NCBI GenBank assembly: GCA_030998015.1
Contig: JARWMV010000006.1
Location: forward strand, 248,001-312,000
Direction of reading: 5' to 3'
DNA: 64,000 nt
DNA from: Ceratorhiza oryzae-sativae
Lineage: Eukaryota; Basidiomycota; Agaricomycetes; Cantharellales; Ceratobasidiaceae
This document shows, piece by piece, positions 12,098 to 25,224 of this stretch. Positions within the stretch are counted from its first letter, which is position 1, and each line of letters begins with the position of its first letter. The position numbers and the translations under genes were made by a program. The notes below the pieces were generated by a model. The model saw only the letters and a list, made by a program, of their open reading frames with translations, had not been told where the DNA came from and ran no database searches.

Positions 12098-13265
12098 ATG
12101 AGCAACTCTAACACGTTATTGAAGGGAAAGAAGGTTATAATCATCGGCGGTTCTTCTGGTATGTCGAGTCGCACTCTATCCCTCGGCACCATCTAATTTT
12201 GTGTTGTTTGACGACAGGGATTGGCCGAGGCATTGCAGCTGCCGCACTTTCCAACGGCGCCTCAGTCGTTATTTCTTCCTCGAAACAGTCAAACGTGGAT
12301 GCTGCCATCGATCTCCTTAAGAAAGGCATCGTCGGAAATCCAGAAGTCACCGTTTCGGGCGAGGCTTTCGATGTCAAGGACTTTGCTGCGCTAACAAAGT
12401 TCCTGACGAAAGAAGCACCTTTCGACCACTTTGTGAGTTGACTCGACCCGAGGTTTGAATCACGTTGAGAAGACTCCTGGATGTAGGTTTCAACCGCCGG
12501 AGAGCCTCCAAAGCTAACCGCAGGCGGGCCGTCCGCCGACGCTGATGTTCGTGACCAATTTAAGGATAGTATGGAGTGAGTAAATCAGCTCTTTGGCCCC
12601 AACCAAGCTTATAAATCCAATACACAGTATACGATACTGGTCTGTTTTGAACGCAGGTGAGTGTTTGTCGGGTATTTCACCTCAACCGCTATCCTCATAG
12701 TCCTAAACTAGCAAACCTCATACATAAAAAGAACCTGATTCGTCCGGGAGGGTCCTTCACCATGACAATCGGCACCCTCCAAAAAAGACCGATTCCCGGG
12801 GTTGGATTCTTTATGGGAGTGTCGGGAGCAGTTGAAACTGCCACCCGTTCGTTGGCCGTGGATCTAAAACCACTTCGGTAAATAATGACTCATCATAAAT
12901 ACGACTTTTTCTGATCACCGTGACTTCTAGAATCAATACTATGTATGTGATTCACACTTACTTTGTGGTACTCACGGCCGTTTAGCTGACGATCCGTGCG
13001 AAGATCCCCGGGCCTAGTTGACACCGAACTACTCCTCCACTTCCCCGAGGAAATGCGTAATGCCATGCTCGAAAAGGCCAAGAATCAGAACCTGGTCGGA
13101 CATGTCGGCACACCAGAAGAGGTAGCGGAGGCCTATATCTTCGCCATGAAGGTATGTCTCAAGGCTCAGTCACATGGTTGGACATGCGCCTAAATGAATT
13201 CGAACTAGTGCCAATATCTCACTGGGCAAGTGATTGCTGTTGATGGTGGAGGATTGCTTGTGTGA
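12098..13265 (+). CDS. Short-chain dehydrogenase/reductase family protein, atypical active site
   Basis: Eight exons (12098-12158, 12218-12432, 12487-12575, 12628-12656, 12712-12877, 12931-12942, 13004-13151, 13209-13265) join in frame to 258 aa. One exon is only 12 nt. The N-terminal Rossmann motif GGSSGIGRG crosses the first intron. Later family landmarks are present: VSTAGEPP (NNAG position), VETATRSLAVDLKP, INTISPGLVDTELL and the C-terminal LTGQVIAVDGGG. The canonical catalytic Tyr-x3-Lys is missing: the aligned segment GFFMGVSGAVE has Phe165 and Ser169. NAD(P) binding is therefore likely, but ordinary oxidoreductase chemistry is doubtful. Divergent SDR subfamilies without Tyr/Lys do exist. 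The substrate is unknown and no biosynthetic cluster surrounds it. Cytosolic location is inferred from the lack of a signal peptide. Confidence 0.88.
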
Positions 13266-13855
13266 TTTGAGATGTGGTCTTGAATTCTGTAAAGCTTGCG
13301 AATCGAAGTAGTAGAATAACTTGATACATCAATTTTCACAAGCACTCAGAGCGACTCTGAGGATGGCCCCGAAAGACTGCTTGTATTAATTTTGGCTTTC
13401 GCCTCAAGCCGAGGAATTACCGCGCTCAGAACACAGTGGTTGTATGCGGGAGTGTAGGGATACCAAAGATTGCATTGGTGGCAACGGTCAGGCCGAGTGG
13501 ATCTGGTGGACAAACTAAATACCCATGACGACTCGCCAGGAAATTACACCAAGTGCTTGTTCTCAATTATTCAAGGCAGTGTCTTTCGTGTTTCACGCGG
13601 CGCGTTGGAGACGGGTATGCGAGGTGGTGGAAAGCGATGCAATAACACTGCCGAGTATACACGGCCAAACTCCGGGGCATACCCCGGGTCACCCCCTACT
13701 CCAGCGTATAGGGAGGAGGATGGAGAATATGAAAACCTGATTGACTGATGCGACAAACGGACAGCCCGAAGGATATATTGCGATATTTGTAAGAAATGAT
13801 GACGCGCCTATCATGTACCCTGCAAATAACCCAAAGCATCTTTGCCTCAGATCAT
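13266..13855. other. Convergent 3' intergenic region
   Basis: The region lies between the 3' ends of the dehydrogenase gene (+) and ALG14 (-). ORFs in both strands are short and featureless. No terminator motif stands out. Confidence 0.5.
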
Positions 13856-14775
13856 TCACACCAGCCAACCTCGGTACTGCGAATTCCCCGACCGCATGGG
13901 TTGCGTCGCTTTGGGCCACTGAACCAAAAACCTAAACGGCCGAAAGTGGTCAGGATCACAAATCCTGTTTTCGATGAGAAATGGGACTCGCACCGATCTG
14001 CTAGCGGCTGTACCAACATTCCCGAAAGGCTCAACGAGCTAACTCGCGCAAATGACTCGACATATACGATCCTCGGCGACAAGAGTCCCAAAAACTGGAG
14101 CGATATCAATCGGACTGGTTCGTAATACGGTCTAGAAGAAACCTACCCTATTGATATAAACCCCCAGCGCCAGAATAAAGCACGTCCCCGGCCCATTAAT
14201 CAATAACACGTCGGCAAACGGCTCTTGTCGGAGAGTGAGAACACGTAGAGCCCAAATGAGGGACTTCATGGCGGTAACGGGCGTCGTCAAGAGGCTTTGG
14301 TGTACACGCCTTGCTCGGGGCATGGTCAGAATCCTGTATTCTTCGTTTCCTGGCTAGCTGCCAAGATAAAATAACGCGCTTTGAGAGAACGAAAGACGCA
14401 CCTTTCTCGAGTTTTCCATAACTACAGCCTTTTCCGCGCTCAACGTGTCCCCTTCACTGACAATGTATATCCTTGGTGTATACCTCTCAAAGTCCAAAGC
14501 AGAAACGAGTTTCAGAGCTTCGGTCGTATGTCCACCTGACGCGAACACAGTTTCGATTCAAGGGTGAAGTTGTACCAACAGGAGAACACACCGGAACCCA
14601 ATAGGACAGCAAATTTTCTAGTCGATTTGTTGCCCCATGGCTTGGACTCGTTCTTTATCAAGAAGATTATGCAGAACCGATAGGATACGATGAGGCTTAG
14701 AAGAAAGATGATTGGCATAAGCTGTGTTGTTTTTGAATGAGCATAGACGAGGGCAGCATATATTACAGAGGCCAT
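13856..14775 (-). CDS. ALG14: ALG14, membrane anchor subunit of UDP-GlcNAc transferase
   Basis: ALG14 recruits ALG13 to the cytosolic face of the ER. Together they add the second GlcNAc to dolichol-PP-GlcNAc in N-glycan precursor synthesis. Five exons (14775-14592, 14535-14402, 14353-14147, 14094-13994, 13931-13856) join in frame to 233 aa, the usual family length. An N-terminal helix (about residues 17-40, PIIFLLSLIVSYRFCIIFLI) is the membrane anchor. Family motifs follow in order: LLGSGGHTTEALKL across the first intron, RYTPRIYIVSEGDTLSAEKA, PRARRVHQS, VLLINGPGTC, RIVYVESFARVSSLSLSG and the C-terminal DRFLVQWP...YRGWLV. The acceptor of exon 3 follows CTAG at 14357-14354, because the next AGs put PRARRVHQS out of frame. 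It is the first of three housekeeping genes on the minus strand; CBP3 ends 212 bp upstream. Confidence 0.95.
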
Positions 14776-14987
14776 GGCCCTAGAGTATTCTATGGCTGAT
14801 TGTCGAAGAAGCTAGGAACTATGAGCTGGCTGGTGGTCGTTGGCAGAAACATCTGATCACGCGTTACGTTACGCGACCAACGGGGCGAAACCGCGACTCA
14901 ATCAAAAAATAATTTGATGAACAGGTTCTTCAACGAGATGGAGCAGTAGAATACAAGGGCATAGTCGATTGTAGAATATCAAAATCC

Positions 14988-16236
14988 TCATGCGGTCGCG
15001 GCCTGTTTCTGACCACCCCTTATCGCCGCTCCTGCGGCCTGCCACGTTTCATAGTCTATCTCGCCCATGGGCACTTGCACCGATGAGACCTGGTTCCCAT
15101 CATGTAACTAAAACATGCATCATTCCAAGTTTCAAATACGATCAACTCACTGTGCCCCATTCTCCTATTCTCCCAAATGCAACGTCTTTGTCTGGAATAG
15201 CCTCTAATCGAGCAACCTCCCTGCGCACATATCCAACAAATTGGTACAGCACAGGCGGAAGGGCAGCATCCTCCGCACTTGCTATGACTAGCTTTTTGGT
15301 CCCCTCAAGCGGCGGTGCTGACGACGGAGAAGTAGGTGTGGCCGTCGCAGGAGCGGCTCCTCTCGAGGCAAACAAATTCCTCCAGACCATCCCCGCAAGG
15401 GTTGCATCCGAACCCACTAGCCCAAGATCAAACGCCACGCCTGCACCCAGCCATTGGTCCCGCATCTCCTTCATGTACCCTTTGACTATTCGTTCTGGAA
15501 CTTTGTGGCCTAATGCACAAAAAATTAGACACAGAGATCACATGGAGGAGGCGAGGAACTGGGCTAGGAAAGCCCATGGGGTTAATGAGATCGACGTACC
15601 CAAGACAGCTCGCATACGATGTTCAGTATCCAAAAAGAAATGATTTATAAGTTCTGCCTGATATGCCTTCGAGATACCAGGTGGTAATGCCCTTAGTCGG
15701 GCGGAAAGCATCAGAACGTGGATCAGCGTGAACTGGAACCACGTCTGGTACGTTGGTGGAAGAGTGCATTCTTGACATGCATGGATTAGCTTGCTTTTGC
15801 TCGGCCAATCAACGAACCAAGACTCACCCTTGTACAAAAACTCCTGCTCCTTCTCAAGCCTCTCACCACATAAAGCGTACATCGCCCTCGTCTCTCGGAT
15901 GGCCGTGGTTGTTTTAGAGTAGTATCCCATCAACGGGGCAATGAGCTTGACTGCCCGTACGACCCATGGATTTTTGGACAACGATGAGATTTCGCGTGGT
16001 TTTCGGGAGTATTCGATGGGAGGTTCCGGGGGCGTGGAGATATCTTTTGGGCCCTTTGGATCTGCAGTTGACGTTGGTGGTGGAGGCGACGAAGAAGGGG
16101 GTTGAGATGCAGAAGGTGGTAGTTGGGACGGAGAAGAGTATCGTGATGCAAGCAGAGGAGCAAGTCGCCGGGTTTGGGATGGGCAGGGCACTCGACGAGA
16201 CGCCAGGGAGACCGGCAATCGAACCAGCTGAGCCAT
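14988..16236 (-). CDS. CBP3: CBP3/UQCC1, ubiquinol-cytochrome c reductase assembly chaperone
   Basis: CBP3, with CBP6, binds newly made cytochrome b at the mitochondrial ribosome and aids its insertion into complex III. Three exons (16236-15600, 15509-15151, 15107-14988) join in frame to 371 aa. The start MAQLVRLPVSLASRRVP begins an Arg/Ser-rich stretch without acidic residues, as expected for a mitochondrial presequence, followed by a Pro/Ser linker. The chaperone domain holds the family landmarks LPPTYQTWFQFTLIHVLML, LINHFFLDTEHRM, QWLGAGVAFDLGL and DATLAGMVWRNLF. An upstream in-frame ATG at 16278 would add 14 residues; 16236 gives the better presequence. A low-complexity Ala/Pro/Thr loop follows the WRNLF motif. 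Confidence 0.93.
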
Positions 16237-16498
16237 CTTGGGAATTATAGTTATTTTGTGGCTGTAAACCGACAACAACCAATTCGCTCACACAGTGAAG
16301 GAGATGATGATCGAAGATGAGGTCAAGCAAAAGGATGATCCTCGGCGCTTGTCTGTTGATCGAAAATTCGCTTACATAACACATTCTAAATTAAATGTCC
16401 GCAAACACTCAAGCCAGGCCTGGTTCAGTGAAACACCAAAAGTGCATTCAGAAGAGAAAACATGAATACAAAAACGTCAAATACACAACAGACACCAT

Positions 16499-17452
<954 letters not shown>

Positions 17453-17908
17453 TTTAAGGGATGGGTGTCTGGATCAGTTTAGAGTTAGCTATCCATCCGA
17501 GTGCGGGGATCACATCCGGCCGAGTCGAGGGATTATTCCATCCATTTATCTTTCCAGATAAATCAATCCCGCTCCGGGAGAGCGTAAACCCTCTTCACGC
17601 TGCCCAACGAGGCTACTCACCGTGCTCGGCGCTGACGGGGTCGGCTTGTTGACGAGTGCTGGGCTCGGAAGCAACCTTCGGACCGATTCCCGTCACGTGA
17701 ACCAAGAAGTCGAGGCTATCAGGCGGACTTGAACTTAGGAGCGTACTGGAGAATTTCTAGGAAATGAAGAACTCCCGCAGGTGGCATATATTTTCGCCTA
17801 AAATGCGATTAAATCAATTCAAAAATTCCTCCAGCTACACCACCAGACTTCGGATAGGATCAAACAGCGTAATTCTTTCACAGCAATATATGCAGAACAA
17901 AATACGTT
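17453..17908. other. RPS3 promoter region and CHAT gene 3' flank
   Basis: The 456 bp between the RPS3 start and the stop codon of the TPR-CHAT gene contain no ORF of note. The RPS3 promoter and 5' leader must lie here. No TATA box is obvious. Confidence 0.5.
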
Positions 17909-20900
17909 TCATAGACCCATATGAACAAACGGCCCCCACCTTTCAATTGAGTTTAAACCGACACTCGCCCGTAGAGAGTGGACGGCTTTGTGGAGAGCTC
18001 TTGCAGCTTTAGTATGGTCCATCGTTCCATCTTGCATCACTTCCGCGTACACTGCTTCTGCAACAATTGGTCCATCTTTGTCGACGATAGACCACATCGT
18101 TCCAATTACGCTCGGATACCCCGCCATCAGCATCCCCGCTGCCAAGTGAGTGGCCTCATCGGGCAAACTTTTGTCCCCCATTGCGGTTTGACATGCAGAT
18201 AGAAACGCGAGACCTTTATTCCTGAACCCACGCTTCATAATAGCTTCCAAGGTAAGAATGCCATCATGCAAATAAAATGCGCTGAGAATGGGGTGGGTGG
18301 GGTCCTGAACTGCGTGACATGCGATATGTACCCATGCATGGTTTTCCATTGCGCTCAATGCGTTGTCGACTGTTGCGAGCGCCCCATCAAGCCTTGTGTG
18401 GAGGGTATAACGAGCTATTTTTTCGACTATGTCAAGCTCTTTCATGGTGTATGGTAATGAAGAAAGCCCAGGGGTGCTATCTTGACCGATTGTAAGAACT
18501 CCCCCGGAGGGTTGGGAGGTAGCGGTGCTTTGCCGCAGCAGGGCCGTTAGGTTTGGCGTGTACGAAAAGACTGCAAGATCCAAGGCGTTGGGCGATCCGG
18601 TACTGTACGGGACAGCTGCGTGAAGGGGCAGAAATGCCAATGGCCCGGTTACACACCAGGTGATATGCGGCAGTTCTTCAATTGTTGATTTGGCCTCAAG
18701 AAAAGAATAATGTCAGACGCGAAATTCACTCCGTAGCTCCAAACTTACTGTGCAGGCAAGAGTACTGAGTACGGGTTCTACCACCGCCGTCCAGAGCGTT
18801 CGGAGTGGCTCAAGCCGGTCAGCAGATTCGGCTTTACGCTTGAAGCCTCGATCTTTGTCGCTGGTCCTACAACAGCCTATCAAGGAACCTAATTGCATGC
18901 GCACTGGTTCCGACGTTTCTCCCGAAAGCGCATCAAGGTGTATGCACGCTATGTCTTCGCAATCAGGTAGGATAATTAGTGCGTCAGAACTAGAAGGATG
19001 GGTGTTGATGATCACGATAGGTCCGTCTGTGGCTGCCTTTTTGAGGTCCTGCGCCTTTCGTGGAGTCATGAAAGCCTGAAAGCCTGGTATCTGACGAGCT
19101 TCTATCAGCAGCTGATCCCATTGGACCGCTAAGCGGCGATGATGTTGAGCCTGTGCCTCAATGCTATCCTGAGGTATTACCCCTGAATGGTTGAATGTGT
19201 TGCGCGTGGCTGCTCCGTGAAGCTGGTCAGCAACATCTTTAAGGTGCCGAGCCAACTCGGGGTTGGCCAGGGCCAGGTCTTCAAAAGAGGCTCGAAGATT
19301 AAGCATCTGGCTCCAGACTACAGAGCGTCCCTCCTCTAGCCATTCAATTGCGAGGTCATACATCTCAGCAGATATAGCCCAGGTGGCCGCCACTGCAGCG
19401 AGATCGCTGATTTCGTTCATGGCAATATATCGCTCATGGAGAGTTGCTCCTAGCCAAACCAGGTGTGGAAGGAGCTCGAAGGCTCGCTGAAAGCCATTCA
19501 GAGGAGAATCGCCCAAGAGAATCGAGCATCTTCCCCACATATGAGCAAAAATCTGAGGCTTAGGTTGCATGATGGGCGGCTCCACACCATTCTGGAAAGC
19601 TGTCGCGGCGGATTTCAGGTCGTTGTGCATGTTGGAGATACGGAAGCGCATCAAATATGCAGATGCTAATTGCATAAAATATGTCGGTCCCCAGGCTGTA
19701 TCCTCGGTGATCAGTTGAGACGCTTGTTTCTGGTAGATTATTGAACTTTCCAGGTCCGCAAGATCTCCAAGTTGTTCAAATCGAGCTGCATACGAGATTC
19801 CAAGGTTGCCTAGGTTTCGCATTCTATGTGGGTGACCTTCTGGTGTGAGGTCAACAGCGAGTGTTTGATACTCTATCGCCTTGTGTATGTCCTCTGGCTG
19901 ATGGAGCATTCTGTAACGATTACCCAAGGAGCGACCAAGAGCATTGAGATACGTTTGCTTTTGTGCGTCGTCGTCCGACGTAATGTTCACCGCCCACGTT
20001 TGATACTCAATCGCCTTGTCAGCATCGTGGAGCTGAAGAAGCCGTTCAAACCTTGCTGAGAATGCACATCCAAGATTCATCAGGCAAACGGATTTGTTTT
20101 GTCATGGTCGGGTGTGAGCTGGAGCGCTTCATACAAGTACTCGATCGCCTTTTCGACATCTTTATTTTCGCTGAATCGTTCATAACGTCGCCTCAATGCG
20201 AGCCCAAGACCGTTGAGGCAGCTGAGTCGATTGGGGCCCTCAATAGGGATCAGCCGCATAGCCTGGTATAGATGTTCGATGGCTTCATCAATATCCTGAA
20301 TGTTTCCCAGTTGATCAAACCGGCGCTGCTTCCAGTGTCCCAGTAAAAGCATCTTCCGGGCGCTCTGATGATCAAGTGCTTGTTCTTCAACAATCTCAAT
20401 AGTGTTGTTGATATCCTCGAGGCTTGGTCTCAATAAGAACCGTTCCTCGTATAATGACCTCAGATACTCTTGGGGAGCTAGCCGCGGTCGGAAAGTCTTG
20501 GGGATCATTCGAACCGCATCAGCTACGTACTTGACCGCCATATCTAAGTCATCGAGTTTTCTTGACATCCTAAATCGAATTGAGTACGAACGCCCTAAAT
20601 TGTTCAACAGCAAGGGTCTATTAGGATGATCCTGAGAGCTAAGTTCCACACTTTGTGTATGGCACGTAATTGCATCATCCAAGTCGGAATAGTTCTTCAG
20701 TTTCATGAATCGAGACATGTACGAATTACCAAGGTTGCTCAACTCGCGTGGACGGTTTGGATCATCATTCCGACGAAGTTTTAATACCAGTGTCTGATAT
20801 TCGATTGCTTTCGACAAGTCGGGAAGTTCATCAAGGATTCGAAACCGAGCCCACCATGCCAGGCTGGCATTGCTCAAGTATGTAATCCGATCCTGGGAAT

Positions 20901-21420
20901 CCTGGGGTGTAAGTTGAATCGCCTTTGTGTGGCACATTATTGCTTCCTCCAAGTCAGCTATTTCACCCAAGTTCTCGAACCGACGATTTAATGAAATTCC
21001 AAATTCGTGAAGCAATTGTGGAATCATCGGTGACTCGTTTCCAATCAATAGAAGAGCCTGACGATGGCAGAGGATTGCCATATCAAGCCAACGAAAAACC
21101 CCTGAAGATTCGTAAAGCGAACGAAAGTTCGAAGCCGTTAACCCATAAATGATGGCCTGTATCCCGACGCTAATCATGTTTATTTTTATTCGCGAATGGC
21201 TGAGTCTGACTTACTCTGACAGATGCTTCACCTGCTCTTTTGTATTGAGGTTCTCCCGAATCTCTTTAGCCGCAGCCAATACTTGAGTGTTGATTCTCTC
21301 AATAAAATTTGTTAGGGATTCGTCAGCCCCCTCCCGAATACCCTGGTCCAAGCCATTCGAAATGACTGTGAAAGTCGGCTCAATGGCAGGCCCGCTCCCC
21401 AAGTAATATGTACGAACCAT
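17909..21420 (-). CDS. TPR-CHAT protein (caspase-like C-terminal domain), one frame break
   Basis: Coding parts: 21420-21211 (N-terminal, ends before a GT-AG intron), about 21150-20080, 20080-18749 and, after an in-frame GT-AG intron, 18694-17909. The middle is an array of about ten tetratricopeptide-type repeats with the recurring pattern DLDxAIxxxTxAVxLTPxDHPxRxxxLxNLGxxxxxRF. The C-terminus is a CHAT domain, a clan CD (caspase-like) cysteine protease fold, with the expected dyad: His in HIACHAVQD (about 18316) and Cys in FLSACQTAMG (about 18193). It ends WGPFVHMGL. At 20080-20090 the reading frame shifts by one base in the sequence TTTGCC, inside a repeat that is otherwise intact, so this is a recent mutation or a sequencing error. 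Exons further upstream (to about 21958) may encode more N-terminus; their joins are unclear. In bacteria TPR-CHAT proteases act in defence; in fungi the role is not established. Confidence 0.8.
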
Positions 21421-23241
21421 TGGTCTGTCGACTTGCTAGTCCTAATAAGAACGCGGCCTCCTGGGGTGTTGTTCTGCCACAAATCGAACTCAGATAAAAA
21501 GCATGATATATCTACTCCTATAGCCCACCTAGTTTCACCACTCATTCACGCACCGGTATTTGGTAGTGTATGTGCCGTAGCAGATGATGAAGAGCAGAGC
21601 CTTTTAATTTGGGCCTGGAGTGGCCCTATATCCCTCACCCTATCGCAGATTGCTCGCTACTTGAAACGTAAATTTAGGTTCGGCCACATCCCGACCGCCA
21701 GGCGGTTGTTTTCCGGACGCCACCGGGATCATCGTGATTTCACGCTTGGGCACGTATTGTCGTCATCAGCTTCTGAGTACCTTGACTTTTTGCACGATAT
21801 TTCATCGAGCTTGCAATCCTGAATCCTTCTAGGAAAACCCTGTTGGCTATCTTACTGACTGCATACTCATGTCTAGGCACATTGGCAAGCTTTAAAATAT
21901 CTGCCTGAACTAATCCTGGTATATTTTGGGTAGCCCCGTTATCGGGGCCCATTTTCAATTAGAGATATTCGATGGCTATGGACAGTACGGAATTTGAGGT
22001 GTGAAAATCTGAGTTTGGGTCGTGAACCATTCCCTCAAACCGGGAAAGGCGTGACCAAGATTCCACAGTAGCTTTTCGGGGACCCTCATTCTAGGAATTA
22101 CTGTTCCAACAGAATCTGTTCTCCGGAGGCCGACAGACACTCCGGCCGAACCCAAAGCGTCTGTTGAACCTGGCTCTCAGATGCCACTGTTATCGTTGAG
22201 GCTGTGGTCTACTGACGTACTTCTTCACAGAACTGGTTAGCGTGCCATGCTTTTGTGGGCGCGTGATCTCAGTGAGCCCAAGTCGTATCACCTCATTGAA
22301 CTATAGGTCCCGGTTCAGAGTGCACCTGCGCGGATCGCAAGACATTCACGTCATAACCCGGATGTAATATTCCAAGCAACGACACAGTAATATTTGTTGT
22401 GATGTGAGAGCCAGCGTGAATTGCACCCGCAAACTTCTTCTCGCGCAATATACTCTGTCCATTTCTCGATATATTGCCTATATGCGTTGCACCCTGCATT
22501 TCGTCGGCGTGCTGCAGTCACTGATGAAAGCAAGTGACAAATAATTGCGAGCGGTAATGATTATTGCGCTCTGCGCCAGTTTGTACAAGCCCTTACAGCT
22601 CGCACAGAAGCCGAGTGAATGAGCAGGGGTGCATTCAAACGTGAAGCATACAGCAGGAATTGACATGAGGATAATCAGTGCGAAACTTTCCAGCGATCTG
22701 CTGTGGTGGCCAAAAGAATCTTGATTGACTCCGATGGTATAGTACAGTTTCAAGCGGTGGCACTAGGTGGCGGCGACGAGGCGTGTCGACGCTTACGTAA
22801 GCAGACCTGGCAAACACCATGTGACAGGCTGTATGTTCCTCGACTCTTCAGCATCGAAGGATATGTTGGGTTGACTAGGATATTGTGATGCACTGAGCTC
22901 GATTATTGTTGATCCGATCCCTGGCAACAATTGACTGTTGTTCAGGCTGAACGTCAGCCCTGGCGGCGGCGGAGCACATGGGCTTCGTGTTCGCAAAGAT
23001 GGGCGAGGTACCAAGAGCAGGGAACCCTATGCGCCGCAATTGTTTGGAATTCCCCCGAATCCTGAGAGATTTCAACTAGCGGCTTCTATTTGTATCGGCA
23101 AGAGGGTGGGATAAGATTTGTGCCTCCATTGTGTGGCAAATGAACAGGATATGACGTGACAGAACCTGAGGTCCTAGCAATAAATAGTGCGTCGGTGGCC
23201 GGTCCTTGCAAGATGCCCCTCTTGGATGAGAAGACAGTGCT
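21421..23241. other. Intergenic region, possible extra 5' exons of the CHAT gene
   Basis: Minus-strand ORFs at 21545-21312 and 21958-21740 (the latter starting MKMGPDNGATQ with LVQADILKLANVPRHEY) have coding-like composition and may belong to the CHAT gene. I could not find joins that keep frame. From 22000 to 23240 nothing is supported. An AT-rich motif AATAAATA at 23179-23186 could serve the secreted-protein gene. Confidence 0.4.
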
Positions 23242-24170
23242 ATGTGGACGGCAATTTATTTTGCAATTTCAATCTTGGCTCCAGTGGCTTCTGCCTTTAC
23301 CGTATCACCAAGAGCCCTCACTTTACGGTATGTGAGCAATCAGCGGGTTGCGCGGTGACTGATTTTCAAGAGATCACGCATGTCAGGACTTCTTGCAACA
23401 TCCTTGTGATCAACAGTTCCAAAAACCTCGGCTACATCAGCCCGACTTGGAATGAATTCGGAGAGTATGGCGCGCTTCAAACCTCCAAAACTAGGGCGCT
23501 CGAGGTTCGAATCACGTATAGCTGGCCCGGCTCGGCCAAGCAGCTCAACATTGCCGTGGTAAATAGCCCGGATAAAACTTTTCCCATGTTCGGCGCAGGT
23601 CAGTCAAACTAATACGCAAAACTACATACTCAATCTCATATCCGACTTCAGTTGCCGGATTCTCAACCAGCGATACCGATTTCAAAACTGGGAGCCTCAA
23701 GTATGTTGCATGATCCGTGAATGAACAACATTGTGCCTGACCATGTTGACACTTTAGCTACGCCTACCTCGCCGGAACCACCCAAATTGCATCTGGCTCC
23801 CGCGCCACATCGGGACCTAGCTCGTTTACGAGCAAAACACATTATGACGTCCCATTCCAGAGTGCGATTTGGCGGTACGATTCGGGAACAGGCAGTCTGA
23901 CCCCTCAATGGGTCAATTCGGATTCATCAGTTGTAAATGCGCATATTCTGTACGCAAACGACGAAAGTAAGTTCTACAATACTTGTCCATTGAATTGTTC
24001 CTGACAACTATCTTACAGAGACTCTGTTCATCGCTGGCGATCCTGCCGCGTTCTCGAACGCTACGGGCACGTCGTATCCGGAAGTGGTGAGTGGTGCACA
24101 AGCTTGGACTATCCGGATAGTGACCCGTAGTGATTTTCAGACCTTCAAGTGTGTCACAAAATTGCTATGA
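23242..24170 (+). CDS. Small secreted protein, family not recognised
   Basis: Six exons (23242-23327, 23387-23598, 23652-23700, 23758-23966, 24019-24086, 24141-24170) join in frame to 217 aa. The first 19 residues, MWTAIYFAISILAPVASAF, form a clear signal peptide. The mature part is rich in Ser, Thr, Gly, Asn and aromatic residues, with stretches such as NLGYISPTWNEFGEYG, KTRALEVRITYS, IWRYDSGTGSLTPQWVNSD and ILYANDE, suggesting an all-beta fold. There are only two cysteines, one near each end (SCNILVIN and TFKCVTK), which could form a single disulfide. I know of no catalytic motif in it. Secretion is well supported; a role in the cell wall or at the host interface is inference only. It stands alone, with no co-directed neighbours. 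Confidence 0.82.
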
Positions 24171-25224
24171 CGAGGAAGGCGCATGGATACCAAACAGTTT
24201 TGTTCTATTGGGATATACCTAGTCTTTGCTTTGATATTTTAACGTACCGGCTTGAGAACCATCTACTCGGTATGCTTGAAGCAGCGGATGTTCGCACCAG
24301 AGCGATGTGTTGGCAAGGTTTTGTTGAGGAACTGTATCATCAATTAATGAGACTCTCCACATAACCGTCGCCCGCTCGCCTACCCCGGAACAAATAAGTA
24401 GATACATGTATGCTCCTTAGAAGCTTCGCTGAATGATTGATACCTAGGGGCTTTTCGGGATTTCTTGCCGTCATATAAAGTCAAAGCGGGGGTCCCCGGG
24501 TCCGCGTGATTGATTTGTATTTCTATATTCGTATGAACACGCTGTCCTTTGGTGTGGTAGCACGCATATATCGATCCACTACCCGTCCACTGACCCGCTT
24601 TTGCGGCGTGTTGATTCGTATAATACCCAGCCCAACTTAGGATCTTGTTTACCAGCGGCCGTGACTTCAGGGGACTGCCTAGTGGATATTTTCGCTGCAG
24701 ATTGTGCCCGTGCTTGAATAGTTGTCCCGTATGCCTTGGCCCTTGTAGCGGATAGCCAGGCCCCGATATGAACATTTTTCATTTATCGGAGACGGAATGG
24801 TCCGATTTGGCTTCGCAGGATGATTATATGGCCCGAGGCGCACGGCTATCGACCTGGTGTATCCCGCTGCATGACCTCCAGATAAAAGGCTCACTTGGCC
24901 CATCGTGTCTCTCAATCCCGACTCCCATCTCGCTTGAAATTACAATGGAGCTGCACAGATCAGAAATTTACTTGCGGCATACGGCTGTCCTGTTGACGGT
25001 GGGGGGTTTTCGCGTCCGAGTCGAAATATAGCATTGTTTTTAGCAGCCTCTTCAAGTTCTGAGTGCCTCCGCCAGGTGTTGTCCGATTTTTAAATCAAGG
25101 GGAGTATTCGTTTGAACACAATCGGTGCCGGACCTGTCACGTTTGCCTTCAACTCAGCATGTGTGTATATAACGCATTAATTCGTTTGTTTCAGTTCCAT
25201 TTGGCACTGGATCTAATGTTTCGT
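24171..25224. other. Intergenic region, no supported gene
   Basis: This is the shared 3' flank of two convergent genes. A minus-strand ORF of 131 codons (24775-24380) has no recognisable feature, and its composition does not resemble the neighbouring proteins. Confidence 0.5.

Noticed and set aside
23500..23515. Second B-box-like string (GGTTCGAATC)
   Set aside because: It lies inside exon 2 of the secreted-protein gene and has no tRNA fold around it.
24380..24775. Minus-strand ORF of 131 codons
   Set aside because: No domain, no homologous feel to neighbours, and located in a convergent 3' region.
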